Below, piece after piece: positions 6,810-13,497 of a DNA stretch of 13,497 bases. The stretch is from Deltaproteobacteria bacterium (GTDB taxonomy: Bacteria; Desulfobacterota; Dissulfuribacteria; Dissulfuribacterales; S140-46), in assembly GCA_015491585.1 (NCBI GenBank), contig WFVQ01000210.1, forward strand, positions 1 through 13,497. The letters are read 5' to 3'. The position numbers and the translations under genes are program-made. Every line of letters begins with the position of its first letter. Positions within the stretch are counted from its first letter, which is position 1. The notes beneath the pieces are model-generated. The model saw only the letters and a list, made by a program, of their open reading frames with translations. It searched no databases and was not told the origin of the DNA.

Positions 6810-7616
6810 TCATGCTCTGGAGACGCCTTCCTTCAAGGCGGATACGAATTTAGCGACTTCAGATACTATAGCCTTTTTACCTGAGCCGATTCCAGCCTCG
6901 ATTCTTTTGACCAGGGCGCTTCCCACTATCACGCCGTCCGCCACTTGGGACAGCATGGATACCTGTTCTGGAGTGGCAACGCCGAAGCCTACACACACCG
7001 GCACAGGACTAGTCTCCTTGAGGGCGGCGATGGAGCCTGTGACCTCCTTGGGAAGCTCCGTCCTCGCTCCAGTGATGCCGGTTACAGAGACATGGTAGAG
7101 AAATCCTCTGCTGGCGCGGGCGATCCTGGAGGCCCTCTCCGGGGGGGTGGTGGGAGCGGTCAACAGGATGTTGGCGATTCCATGCGCCGAGGCAACCCTT
7201 CTCCATTCCGTGGCCTCTTCCAGCGGAAGGTCCGGTATGATGGTGCCGTCTATACCCACCTGGGAAGCCGCCTTGGCGAACCGTTCCAGGCCGTACTGGA
7301 GAATGTTGTTGTAATATCCCATGAGCACCAGCGGTATTCTGCTCCGCCTCCTTATGGCTTCCACGGCCTCAAGGAACCTATCCGTGTTCATTCCGTTTTC
7401 CAGGGCCCTCTGGCTAGCCGCCTGTATGGTGGGCCCGTCGGCCAGGGGATCGGAGAAGGGAAGCCCCAGTTCCACCAAGTCTGCGCCGCTCTCCTCCATG
7501 ATCAACACCAGTTCGACGGTGGTCTCCAGATCAGGATCGCCGCAGGTGACAAATGGTATGAGCGCGGCCTGGCCCGCTCGCTGCCTCTTTTTGAACATAT
7601 CCTTTATACGTTTCAT
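6810..7616 (-). CDS. trpA: Tryptophan synthase alpha subunit TrpA
   Basis: Alpha subunit, 268 residues, that cleaves indole-3-glycerol phosphate into indole and glyceraldehyde 3-phosphate and passes indole through a tunnel to TrpB. It is a TIM barrel with catalytic E49 (in LVELGLPFSDP) and D60 (in LADGP), at the same numbers as in E. coli TrpA. TCGDP near 24-28, the MGYYNN strand, the VTGITGAR loop and the phosphate-binding GFGV and GSALV segments are also present. The start codon lies 9 bases after the trpB TAG stop, and AGGAGA overlaps that stop, so translation is coupled. It is the last gene of the trp operon and converges with the SPFH cassette. Length is normal and all key residues are intact. 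Confidence 0.98.
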   Translation of the reverse strand: MKRIKDMFKKRQRAGQAALIPFVTCGDPDLETTVELVLIMEESGADLVELGLPFSDPLADGPTIQAASQRALENGMNTDRFLEAVEAIRRRSRIPLVLMGYYNNILQYGLERFAKAASQVGIDGTIIPDLPLEEATEWRRVASAHGIANILLTAPTTPPERASRIARASRGFLYHVSVTGITGARTELPKEVTGSIAALKETSPVPVCVGFGVATPEQVSMLSQVADGVIVGSALVKRIEAGIGSGKKAIVSEVAKFVSALKEGVSRA

Positions 7617-7625
7617 TTAACTCTC

Positions 7626-8819
7626 CTATGAATCGAAAATTTTCGACACTGTTTCCACGTCTTTGTCGCCGCGGCCGGACAGGTTCAGCACCACTATGCT
7701 TCCTTTATCCAGGGATGGCGCAAGTTTTTTCAAATAGGCCACTGCATGGGAGCTCTCCAGGGCGGGAATGATTCCTTCGGTTTCAGAGAGGAGCCTGAAT
7801 CCGTCCAGGGCCTCGCCGTCGTCCACCGCAACGTACTCGACGCGTCCTGTGTCCTTGAGGAAACTGTGCTCCGGACCTACACCTGGGTAGTCGAGTCCAG
7901 GGGCGACGGAGTGCGCCCCCTTGATCTGTCCCCATCTGTCTTGTAGCAGGTAGCTCATGGTGCCATGGAGCACTCCTGGAGTGCCGCAGGTCAGGGTCGC
8001 GCTGTGGTGATCCGTATCAAGCCCGTGGCCCGCGGCCTCCACACCGTACATGGCCACTCCCCCGTCCTTGACGAAGGGATAGAAGATCCCCATTGCATTG
8101 GAGCCTCCGCCCACACATGCGATGACCACGTCGGGGAGCCTGCCCGTGGCCCGCTTAACCTGGGTTCTGGCCTCCCTGCCGATAACACTCTGGAAGTCCC
8201 TGACCATCAGGGGATAGGGGTGGGGCCCAACAACAGAACCGATGATGTAGTGCGTATCCCTAACATTGGTGACCCAATCCCGGATGGCCTCGTTTATGGC
8301 GTCCTTGAGGGTCTGGGTCCCGGAATCCACAGGGATCACCTTGGCGCCGGTGAGCTCCATCCTGAAGACGTTCATGGCCTGCCTCACCGTGTCCTTTCTT
8401 CCCATGTAGACCGCGCACTCCAGCCCGAACAGGGCCGCCGCCGTGGCCGTGGCCACACCGTGCTGTCCCGCCCCGGTCTCTGCTATTATCCTCCGTTTTC
8501 CCATGCGTTTGGCCAGGAGCACCTGCCCGATGGTATTGTTGATCTTGTGGGCCCCGGTGTGGGTCAGATCCTCCCTCTTGAGGAATACCCTGATGCCTCC
8601 CAGGGCCTCCCCCAGCCGCTTGGCCTCGTAGAGGGGCGTGGGACGGCCCACATAGTCTTTGAGGATGGCGGAGAGCTCCTGTTTGAACGACGGGTCGCGC
8701 TTGGCCTGGGTATAGGCCTCCGTGAGTTCAAACAGGGCTGGCATCAACGTCTCCGGGACGTAACGGCCGCCGAACATTCCAAAGTGTCCTTGCCTGTCTG
8801 GCCAGTTCTTTCTGCTCAT
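7626..8819 (-). CDS. trpB: Tryptophan synthase beta subunit TrpB
   Basis: PLP-dependent beta subunit that condenses indole with L-serine to give tryptophan, working as an alpha2-beta2 complex with TrpA. The start at 8819 gives 397 residues, beginning MSRKNWPD. I prefer it to the longer in-frame ATG at 8861 because GGAG lies 7 bases upstream and it clears the trpF stop, whereas the longer form would add 14 non-conserved residues overlapping trpF. HTGAHKIN contains the Schiff-base lysine K92 (E. coli K87). ETGAGQHG follows with E114 (E. coli E109), and GGGSNAMG binds the PLP phosphate. This is the standard TrpB1 type rather than the TrpB2 type. It starts 13 bases after the trpF stop and is followed closely by trpA. 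Confidence 0.98.
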   Translation of the reverse strand: MSRKNWPDRQGHFGMFGGRYVPETLMPALFELTEAYTQAKRDPSFKQELSAILKDYVGRPTPLYEAKRLGEALGGIRVFLKREDLTHTGAHKINNTIGQVLLAKRMGKRRIIAETGAGQHGVATATAAALFGLECAVYMGRKDTVRQAMNVFRMELTGAKVIPVDSGTQTLKDAINEAIRDWVTNVRDTHYIIGSVVGPHPYPLMVRDFQSVIGREARTQVKRATGRLPDVVIACVGGGSNAMGIFYPFVKDGGVAMYGVEAAGHGLDTDHHSATLTCGTPGVLHGTMSYLLQDRWGQIKGAHSVAPGLDYPGVGPEHSFLKDTGRVEYVAVDDGEALDGFRLLSETEGIIPALESSHAVAYLKKLAPSLDKGSIVVLNLSGRGDKDVETVSKIFDS

Positions 8820-8832
8820 ATCCAAACTCCGT

Positions 8833-9465
8833 TCAGAAAATGATCCTCTCCAACCTGTCAATGGCCTCCTTCACCAGAGTGGCGTCCTTGATCCCAGGGG
8901 CCTTTTCCACCCCGGAGTTGAGGTCCACTCCCCAGGGCCGCACCTGTTTCACGGCCTCAACCACGTTGGCCGGATTCAACCCGCCAGCCAGCACCACAGG
9001 GGCATCGGCCATCTGTACGGCCTCTGCGGCCAGCCGCCAGTCGAAGGTCTTTCCTGTGCCGCCGTGGGCCTCCCGGGACCAGGTATCGAGAAGGAAGCCG
9101 GAGACCAATCCGCGGTACTTATCTATCATGGCCAGATCCGATGCGTCCCGCACCCTGATGGCCTTCATGCAGCGCCGATAGATAGAGGAGCAGAGGGTGG
9201 GAGGCTCTTCGCCATGTAACTGCACGAGATCGAGACGGCATGCCCCGGCGACCTCGTTTACCAACTCCGCGCTGGGATTCACAAATACGCCCACGGTGGT
9301 GACGAAGGGAGGCAGGGAGGCGACGATCTCCGCCGCCTGGTCAGGAGGGACATGCCTGGGGCTCTTCTCCACGAAGATGAACCCGAGGGCGTCCACGCCC
9401 ATAGACGCTATGGCCAGGGCATCCTCCTTTCTGGTTATGCCGCATATCTTGATCCTCGGCCTCAT
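8833..9465 (-). CDS. trpF: Phosphoribosylanthranilate isomerase TrpF
   Basis: Isomerase that converts N-(5'-phosphoribosyl)anthranilate to the enol-amine CdRP, the third step of the branch. From the ATG at 9465 the protein is 210 residues, a normal length for the family. The general base C8 is in KICGITR, and the general acid D127 is in FLLDTW. The phosphate-binding loops LAGGLNP and GVDLNSGVE are present. The reading frame is open for 24 further codons upstream (to 9537), but those lie inside trpC. The chosen ATG shares the ATGA overlap with the trpC stop codon (9462-9465) and has GGAG 8 bases upstream. The four-base overlap implies coupled translation with trpC. TrpF is a free-standing enzyme here, not fused to TrpC. 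Confidence 0.97.
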   Translation of the reverse strand: MRPRIKICGITRKEDALAIASMGVDALGFIFVEKSPRHVPPDQAAEIVASLPPFVTTVGVFVNPSAELVNEVAGACRLDLVQLHGEEPPTLCSSIYRRCMKAIRVRDASDLAMIDKYRGLVSGFLLDTWSREAHGGTGKTFDWRLAAEAVQMADAPVVLAGGLNPANVVEAVKQVRPWGVDLNSGVEKAPGIKDATLVKEAIDRLERIIF

Positions 9466-10226
9466 CTCCCGCACTCCACCAGTTCCCGCAGCGAGGTCCT
9501 GCCGCTCACCACCGATTCCCCTATGAGCGCGGCGCATACCCCAGCATCCCGAAGGGCCTTCATCTGGTCACAGGAGTGGATGCCGCTCTCGCTTACCACC
9601 GGCACCGTGCCCTGGATCACCTCCATCACGGCGTAGGTGGTGCCGAGATCCACATCGAAGGTCTTGAGATTGCGGTTGTTCACGCCAATGAGATCCACTT
9701 CCGCCTTGAGAGCGGCTTCCGCCTCGTCGGTGGTGTGTACCTCTACTAGGCAGTCCATGCCCAGCTCCTTTGCATGGAGGTAGAGTTCCACCAGCAGGGA
9801 TGGGTCCAAGGCCGCCACGATCAGGAGTATGGCGTCTGCGCCCCACGCCTTGGCCTCTTCGACCTGGACGTGGTCAATGATGAAATCCTTTCTAAGCACA
9901 GGGAGGGAAGCGGCCTCCCTCGCCTGGACAAGATACTCCAGGGAGCCCTGGAAGAACTGGACATCGGTGAGGACTGAGATGGCGGCGGCCCCCTCCTCCT
10001 CGTACCTGCGGGCAAGGGCCGCAGGATCGAAGTCTGGACAGATGAGGCCCTTGGAAGGAGAGGCCTTCTTGGCCTCGGCTATGACCGCCACACCGTCCCA
10101 GGCCAGCAGAGCAGACCGGAATCCCCTGGGCGGGGAGGGGGCTATGCCAGGCAGGTTGAATCCGCTGGCCTTGAGCCGCTCCACCTCGGCGTTCTTCTCC
10201 TCCAGGATGCGGTCAAGAATGGTCAT
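9462..10226 (-). CDS. trpC: Indole-3-glycerol phosphate synthase TrpC
   Basis: Converts CdRP to indole-3-glycerol phosphate with loss of CO2 and water, feeding TrpA. The start at 10226 gives 254 residues. An ATG two codons earlier (10232) has its GGGAG (10234-10238) only one base away, whereas the site is 7 bases from 10226. In TIM-barrel order, residues E51 and K53 lie in IAEAKKASPSKG, K113 in LRKDF, E162 in LVEVH, N183 in GVNNRNL and S214 in SESGI. These match the known active-site set of the family. The coding region overlaps the trpD end by 14 bases and the trpF start by 4 bases. It is a single-function enzyme, unlike the TrpC-TrpF fusion of enterobacteria. Confidence 0.97.
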   Translation of the reverse strand: MTILDRILEEKNAEVERLKASGFNLPGIAPSPPRGFRSALLAWDGVAVIAEAKKASPSKGLICPDFDPAALARRYEEEGAAAISVLTDVQFFQGSLEYLVQAREAASLPVLRKDFIIDHVQVEEAKAWGADAILLIVAALDPSLLVELYLHAKELGMDCLVEVHTTDEAEAALKAEVDLIGVNNRNLKTFDVDLGTTYAVMEVIQGTVPVVSESGIHSCDQMKALRDAGVCAALIGESVVSGRTSLRELVECGR

Positions 10227-11265
10227 GGTCATGCTCCCTGGCCAGGCGGCTGGTGATCTCCATTAGATTCTCCAGGCACTCCAAGGCCCTGCCGCTGGCC
10301 ATGATCTCCAAGGCTGCCTCCACCCCCTCCTTCAGCGATCCGGCCCTGCCACAGAGATAGAGGGCAGCCCCGCTGTTCAGCGCGACCATGTCGGTCTTGG
10401 GTCCTGTCTCGCCCTTGAACATCTTCCTGATGATCTCGGCGTTCTCATCAGCGGTCCCGCCTCGCAGATCCGATGGCGCGCACGGCTTCAACCCGGCCTC
10501 CTCTGGCGTCACCTCCAGCTCTTCAACGCGGCCTTCCTCCAGCGATGCCACCGTAGAAGGGCCAGTGAGGCTGAGTTCGTCCATGCCACCATGACCGTGG
10601 ACTACCCATCCCCGCTCCAACCCCAGCAATCCCAGGACCTCGGCCAGCGGCCTGGTCAGGGCAGGGGAATAGACCCCCATGAGCTGGACCGATGCAGATG
10701 CGGGATTTGTCAGCGGCCCTAATACGTTGAATATGGTCCTAATCCCCAGTTCACGCCTTGGGCCTATGGCATGCTTCATGGCAGGATGGAGGGACGGGGC
10801 GAACAGAAAGCCGATGCCGACCTCTTCGATGCACTGGGCGACCTGCCGAGGCGAGAGTGAGAGAGAGACTCCCAAGGCCTCGAGACAGTCAGCGCTGCCC
10901 GAACGGCTGGAAATGGAACGGTTTCCGTGCTTTGCCACCTTGATCCCGGCAGCAGCCGCAACGAATGCGGTTGCAGTGGAGACGTTGAAGGTGCCGGTGC
11001 CGTCGCCCCCTGTGCCGCAGGTGTCCAGAAGGGGAGTCCCTTGCGGAGGAGAGTAGGGGATCTTTACCGCGTTCTCCCTCATGACCGAAGCGGCAGCGGC
11101 TATCTCCTCCACTGTCTCGCCCTTCTGCCTGAGCCCCATGAGAACGGCCCCTGTCTGGGCGCCGGTGACCTCGCCGGACATGATCCGGCCCATTATCCAC
11201 TCCATCTCGCCGCGGTTCAGGTCCTTTCCCTGCGCCAGCCTTTCCAGTATCTCTCTGATCTCCAC
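10213..11265 (-). CDS. trpD: Anthranilate phosphoribosyltransferase TrpD
   Basis: Transfers phosphoribose from PRPP to anthranilate, the second step of the pathway. The protein has 350 residues and starts with GTG. GGAG lies 8 bases upstream, inside the end of trpG, and the trpG TAA stop is only 2 bases away. The PRPP-binding loop CGTGGDGTGTFNVST spans 83-97. KHGNRS (112-117), the anthranilate-binding RRELGIRTIFN stretch near 170-180, and HGHGGMDE are all present. The C-terminus ends in a short His/Asp-alternating tail that overlaps trpC. No TrpG domain is fused to it, unlike in enterobacteria. It looks complete and functional. Confidence 0.98.
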   Translation of the reverse strand: MEIREILERLAQGKDLNRGEMEWIMGRIMSGEVTGAQTGAVLMGLRQKGETVEEIAAAASVMRENAVKIPYSPPQGTPLLDTCGTGGDGTGTFNVSTATAFVAAAAGIKVAKHGNRSISSRSGSADCLEALGVSLSLSPRQVAQCIEEVGIGFLFAPSLHPAMKHAIGPRRELGIRTIFNVLGPLTNPASASVQLMGVYSPALTRPLAEVLGLLGLERGWVVHGHGGMDELSLTGPSTVASLEEGRVEELEVTPEEAGLKPCAPSDLRGGTADENAEIIRKMFKGETGPKTDMVALNSGAALYLCGRAGSLKEGVEAALEIMASGRALECLENLMEITSRLAREHDHDHS

Positions 11266-11267
11266 GG

Positions 11268-11831
11268 TTACATCTCCAGGAAGTTCTTCAGCAATTTCAC
11301 CCCATCAGGAGTCATGATCGATTCAGGATGGAACTGCACCCCCTCAATGGGCATGGAACGGTGCCTTATGCCCATTAGTTCGCCGAATTCCGAACGGGAT
11401 GTCACGACGAATCCGTCCGGAAGGGTATCCTCGTCCACGAGCAGGGAGTGGTAGCGCATGGCCTCGAAGGGGTTGGGAAGACCGGAATAGACTCCCTTGC
11501 CGTCGTGGGTGATCATGGAGGTCTTGCCGTGCATGAGCCTCTGGGCCCTCACGATCTTTGCGCCAAAGGCCGCCCCGATGGACTGGTGCCCCAGACATAC
11601 GCCCAAAATGGGAATCTTGCCCGCGAACCGCCTGATGGCCTCCACCGAGATCCCTGCCTCCTGGGGGGTGCAAGGGCCAGGAGAGATGAGGAGGCGCGAC
11701 GGCGACATCTCCTCTATGCGTTCCACCGTGGTCTCATCGTTCCTGAAGACCTGCATCTCTGCCCCCAGGGAGCCCAACGCCTGGACGAGGTTATAGGTGA
11801 AAGAGTCGTAGTTGTCTATGACGATGAGCAT
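11268..11831 (-). CDS. trpG: Anthranilate synthase glutamine amidotransferase component TrpG
   Basis: Class-I glutamine amidotransferase, 187 residues, that supplies ammonia from glutamine to TrpE for anthranilate synthesis. The catalytic triad is visible: C79 in GVCLGHQ, H168 and E170 in QFHPE. The oxyanion-loop motif SPGPCTP spans 50-56, and DNYDSFTYN (6-14) is typical of the family. A PabA role in folate synthesis shared with an aminodeoxychorismate synthase elsewhere cannot be excluded. Position between trpE and trpD argues for tryptophan as its main job. The ATG lies 19 bases after the trpE stop, with GGAGGGG about 12 bases upstream, a slightly long spacing. Confidence 0.96.
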   Translation of the reverse strand: MLIVIDNYDSFTYNLVQALGSLGAEMQVFRNDETTVERIEEMSPSRLLISPGPCTPQEAGISVEAIRRFAGKIPILGVCLGHQSIGAAFGAKIVRAQRLMHGKTSMITHDGKGVYSGLPNPFEAMRYHSLLVDEDTLPDGFVVTSRSEFGELMGIRHRSMPIEGVQFHPESIMTPDGVKLLKNFLEM

Positions 11832-11850
11832 GATCCTGCCAAGCCCCTCC

Positions 11851-13329
11851 TCAGAATATGTTCCTGGCCATCTCCACGGCCTTCATCATGGCCTTGCCCT
11901 TGTTGATGGTCTCCTGCCACTCCCTCTCGGGATCTGAGTCTGCCACGATCCCGGCGCCGGCCTGAAGAGAGAGCTCGTCGCCCTTCTGGCAGAGAGTGCG
12001 TATGGTGATGGCGAGATCCATGTTGTTAGAGAAACCCAGATAGCCAACGGCCCCGGCATAAGGGCCCCTTCTGGCGTGCTCCAGTTCCTCTATTATCTCC
12101 ATAGCCCGGATCTTGGGAGCCCCTGAGACCGTGCCAGCAGGAAAGACCGCCCTTATCACGTCGAACATGTCCTTTCCCCTGGCAAGGGTCCCCTTGACGC
12201 CGGATACGATGTGCATGACGTGGGAGTAGTTCTCTATGGTCATCAAATCTTCCACTACGACAGAGCCTAATTCAGCGACACGACCCACATCGTTTCGGCC
12301 AAGATCCACCAGCATTAGGTGCTCGGCACGTTCCTTAGGATCGGCGAGCAACTCTTCCCTCAATCTCCGGTCCTCTTCCTCTGTTCTGCCCCTGGGCCTC
12401 GTGCCAGCGATGGGCCTCAAGTATATCTCCCTGCCAGTGAGGCGCACGAGTATCTCTGGTGACGAACCTATAAGCACCTCATCATCGAGAGTTAAGTAGT
12501 AAAGATAAGGTGATGGATTAATGCGTCTGAGAGATCTGTACAGGGTGAACGGCGGGATCTCGTTCCTACCTGAGAACCGCTGAGACAGCACCACTTGGAT
12601 GATGTCGCCGGCCCTGATGTACTCCTTGGCCTTTTCCACCATTGAGTGGAACCGCTCCTCATCGACCTCAGGGGTAAGCACCGTGGGGCTGGCGGAATGG
12701 AGGTCAATGACCGGATAGGAGAGCCCCTGGCGTATTTTGTGTGCCACGGACTCAATTAACTTGACTGCATTGGTGTAACCCTCTTCGGCAGAGCCGGAGG
12801 CTTCTGGCTCTATCCAGGCGATGATGTAGAGAGACTGTCTGAGATTGTCGTGGACCAATAGCAGCTCCGGGACCATGAAGACGGCGTCATGGAATCCCTG
12901 CCGGTCGGGAAGAGAGGAGGGCAGCCTTTCCATGAACCGCACCATGTCGTAGGAGAGGTACCCTACAGCCCCTCCTGCGAACCTGGGAAGTTCTGCGAGG
13001 TCAGGGACCTTGAAGCCGCCTATCAACTCCTTCAACGACTCCAGCGGATCCTCGACTTCTTGGACGCGGGCCTCTCCACGCCTCTCAACCGTGACCTCAG
13101 TCCCTTTGGACTTGAACACCACGAGCGGCCTCAGGCCGATGAAGCTGTAGCGGCCCCACCTTTCCCCTCCCTCCAGGCTCTCGAGGAGAAACGAGTAGTT
13201 TCCCTTGCCGATCTTCGCGAACAAGGAGACCGGTGTGTCAAGGTCTATGGCCATCTCTTTCCATACTGGAATGAGATTGTGGCCGTTTTCCGCCAAATCT
13301 TTTACCGTTTCGATACCTGGTTTGATCAT
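11851..13329 (-). CDS. trpE: Anthranilate synthase component I TrpE
   Basis: Uses chorismate and ammonia from TrpG to make anthranilate, the committed step to tryptophan. The 492 residues are normal for the family. The N-terminal LLES (48-51, with S51) followed by EGGERWGRYSF is the tryptophan feedback-binding motif. The chorismate-binding core includes IAGTRPRG (308-314), HLMLVDLGRND (337-347), NYSHVMHIVSG (367-377), PAGTVSGAPK (397-406) and YAGAVGYLGF (424-433). The LLES motif and operon context favour TrpE over PabB. An in-frame TAG upstream fixes the ATG at 13329. AGGG lies 8 bases before it, a modest site; a better AGGAG at 13348-13352 is too far (18 bases). It is the first structural gene of the operon, 29 bases after the leader terminator. 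Confidence 0.97.
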   Translation of the reverse strand: MIKPGIETVKDLAENGHNLIPVWKEMAIDLDTPVSLFAKIGKGNYSFLLESLEGGERWGRYSFIGLRPLVVFKSKGTEVTVERRGEARVQEVEDPLESLKELIGGFKVPDLAELPRFAGGAVGYLSYDMVRFMERLPSSLPDRQGFHDAVFMVPELLLVHDNLRQSLYIIAWIEPEASGSAEEGYTNAVKLIESVAHKIRQGLSYPVIDLHSASPTVLTPEVDEERFHSMVEKAKEYIRAGDIIQVVLSQRFSGRNEIPPFTLYRSLRRINPSPYLYYLTLDDEVLIGSSPEILVRLTGREIYLRPIAGTRPRGRTEEEDRRLREELLADPKERAEHLMLVDLGRNDVGRVAELGSVVVEDLMTIENYSHVMHIVSGVKGTLARGKDMFDVIRAVFPAGTVSGAPKIRAMEIIEELEHARRGPYAGAVGYLGFSNNMDLAITIRTLCQKGDELSLQAGAGIVADSDPEREWQETINKGKAMMKAVEMARNIF

Positions 13330-13358
13330 CTCGCCAACCCTGGGGTTCTCCTAACAAT

Positions 13359-13392
13359 AAAAAAGGCCGTGGACAACGGCGTGTCCACGGCC
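13359..13392 (-). terminator. Intrinsic terminator in the trp leader (attenuator)
   Basis: Reading the minus strand, the 5' arm at 13392-13382 and the 3' arm at 13375-13365 pair perfectly over 11 bases (GGCCGTGGACA with TGTCCACGGCC). The loop is the 6 bases CGCCGT, and six T residues follow at 13364-13359. This is a textbook rho-independent terminator, yet it lies upstream of trpE in the same direction, where it would stop the transcript before the operon. That placement makes it an attenuator for the trp operon rather than the end of another gene, unless an unseen gene ends just outside the window. Confidence 0.92.
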
Positions 13393-13432
13393 CATAAAGC
13401 CAACGAACAGGGATCATCCCGGCGGACACGCC
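13378..13432 (-). promoter_or_regulatory. Predicted antiterminator pairing of the trp leader
   Basis: On the minus strand, GGCGTGTCCGC (13432-13422) can pair with GTGGACACGCC (13388-13378) over 11 base pairs including one G-U. The second partner takes in 7 of the 11 bases in the 5' arm of the intrinsic terminator plus part of its loop. The two structures therefore cannot coexist. A short possible competing hairpin (GTGGA 13446-13442 with TCCGC 13426-13422) could free the terminator arm. The alternative-structure logic is that of a regulated attenuator. The pairing is read directly from sequence; its use in the cell is inferred. Confidence 0.65.
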
Positions 13433-13479
13433 CTCCCGCTTTCCACAGCCTTGCACCATCGGCCACAACTGCCGTTCAT
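13414..13479 (-). CDS. Candidate trp leader peptide ORF
   Basis: A 21-codon ORF runs from ATG at 13479 to TGA at 13414, with a single Trp codon (TGG, 13458-13456, codon 8) and three Cys codons. Its stop codon lies just after the 5' half of the antiterminator. A ribosome reaching the stop would cover that segment and permit termination, whereas one stalled at the Trp codon about 24 bases earlier would leave it free. This matches classical attenuation geometry. Against it, there is only one Trp codon instead of a tandem, and no Shine-Dalgarno is visible in the 18 bases left before the window edge. The frame stays open to the edge, so the true start may lie outside. Confidence 0.4.
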   Translation of the reverse strand: MNGSCGRWCKAVESGRACPPG

Positions 13480-13497
13480 ATGGGCAGAACAATTGAA

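Noticed and set aside
7965..8843. 292-codon plus-strand ORF opposite trpB
   Set aside because: It lies wholly antisense to trpB, whose catalytic motifs are all intact. The translated sequence is low in recognisable motifs and rich in Gly/His/Pro as expected from the shadow of a GC-rich gene.
8820..8861. Longer trpB start at 8861
   Set aside because: It would add 14 residues not typical of TrpB and overlap trpF, whereas the ATG at 8819 has GGAG at 7 bases and matches the usual TrpB N-terminus.
9466..9537. Longer trpF start at 9537
   Set aside because: The extra 24 residues would lie inside trpC and precede the normal TrpF start; the ATGA overlap with the trpC stop at 9462-9465 gives the expected length.
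13238..13492. 84-codon minus-strand ORF spanning the trp leader and the start of trpE
   Set aside because: It needs a TTG start with no Shine-Dalgarno, runs through the terminator hairpin and overlaps trpE out of frame. Only its short Trp-bearing part starting at 13417 is kept, as an alternative leader-peptide idea.
13330..13497. T-box riboswitch or TRAP-binding leader upstream of trpE
   Set aside because: I saw no T-box AGGGTGG-type core sequence and no regular series of GAG/TAG triplets. A longer leader outside the window could still change this.

Overview
The window carries a bacterial chromosome segment, moderately GC-rich by eye, with ten housekeeping or transport genes on the minus strand and a three-gene plus-strand cassette set between them. 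A complete trp operon in the order E-G-D-C-F-B-A, with separate trpG, trpC and trpF genes, plus a probable lipoprotein, suggests a Gram-negative (diderm) bacterium. The proteins look to me like those of a deltaproteobacterial-type lineage (Desulfobacterota/Desulfuromonadota), with Synergistota as an alternative. That placement is an impression, not a result. No rRNA, tRNA, IS element, phage gene or CRISPR array was seen, and no gene-free stretch exceeds 300 bases.

Right part (6810-13497, minus strand): trpE, trpG, trpD, trpC, trpF, trpB and trpA are complete and tightly packed; trpD/trpC and trpC/trpF overlap and the other gaps are 2-19 bases. All pathway-specific steps from chorismate to tryptophan are encoded. 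Between the window edge and trpE lies a leader region with a strong intrinsic terminator (11-bp perfect stem plus U6). A mutually exclusive 11-bp antiterminator pairing can form, and a short leader ORF is placed as expected for ribosome-mediated attenuation. TrpE also has the LLES motif associated with feedback inhibition by tryptophan, so both transcription and enzyme activity are probably controlled by tryptophan.

Middle (3929-6712, plus strand): an SPFH/Band-7 protein of the YdjI ('virion core protein') family with three C-terminal zinc ribbons is followed 3 bases later by an unrecognised protein with two zinc ribbons, and then by a small putative lipoprotein with a strongly polybasic C-terminus. 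This is the least understood part of the window. By analogy with Bacillus subtilis YdjI, a role in membrane or envelope stress is the best guess.

Left part (74-3858, minus strand): mnmA (2-thiolation of tRNA U34), then mtaB (methylthiolation of t6A37), then a DAACS-family glutamate/aspartate or C4-dicarboxylate symporter. mtaB and the symporter are 8 bases apart and probably cotranscribed. mnmA is divergent from the SPFH cassette across a 70-base intergenic region, and the cassette converges with trpA.
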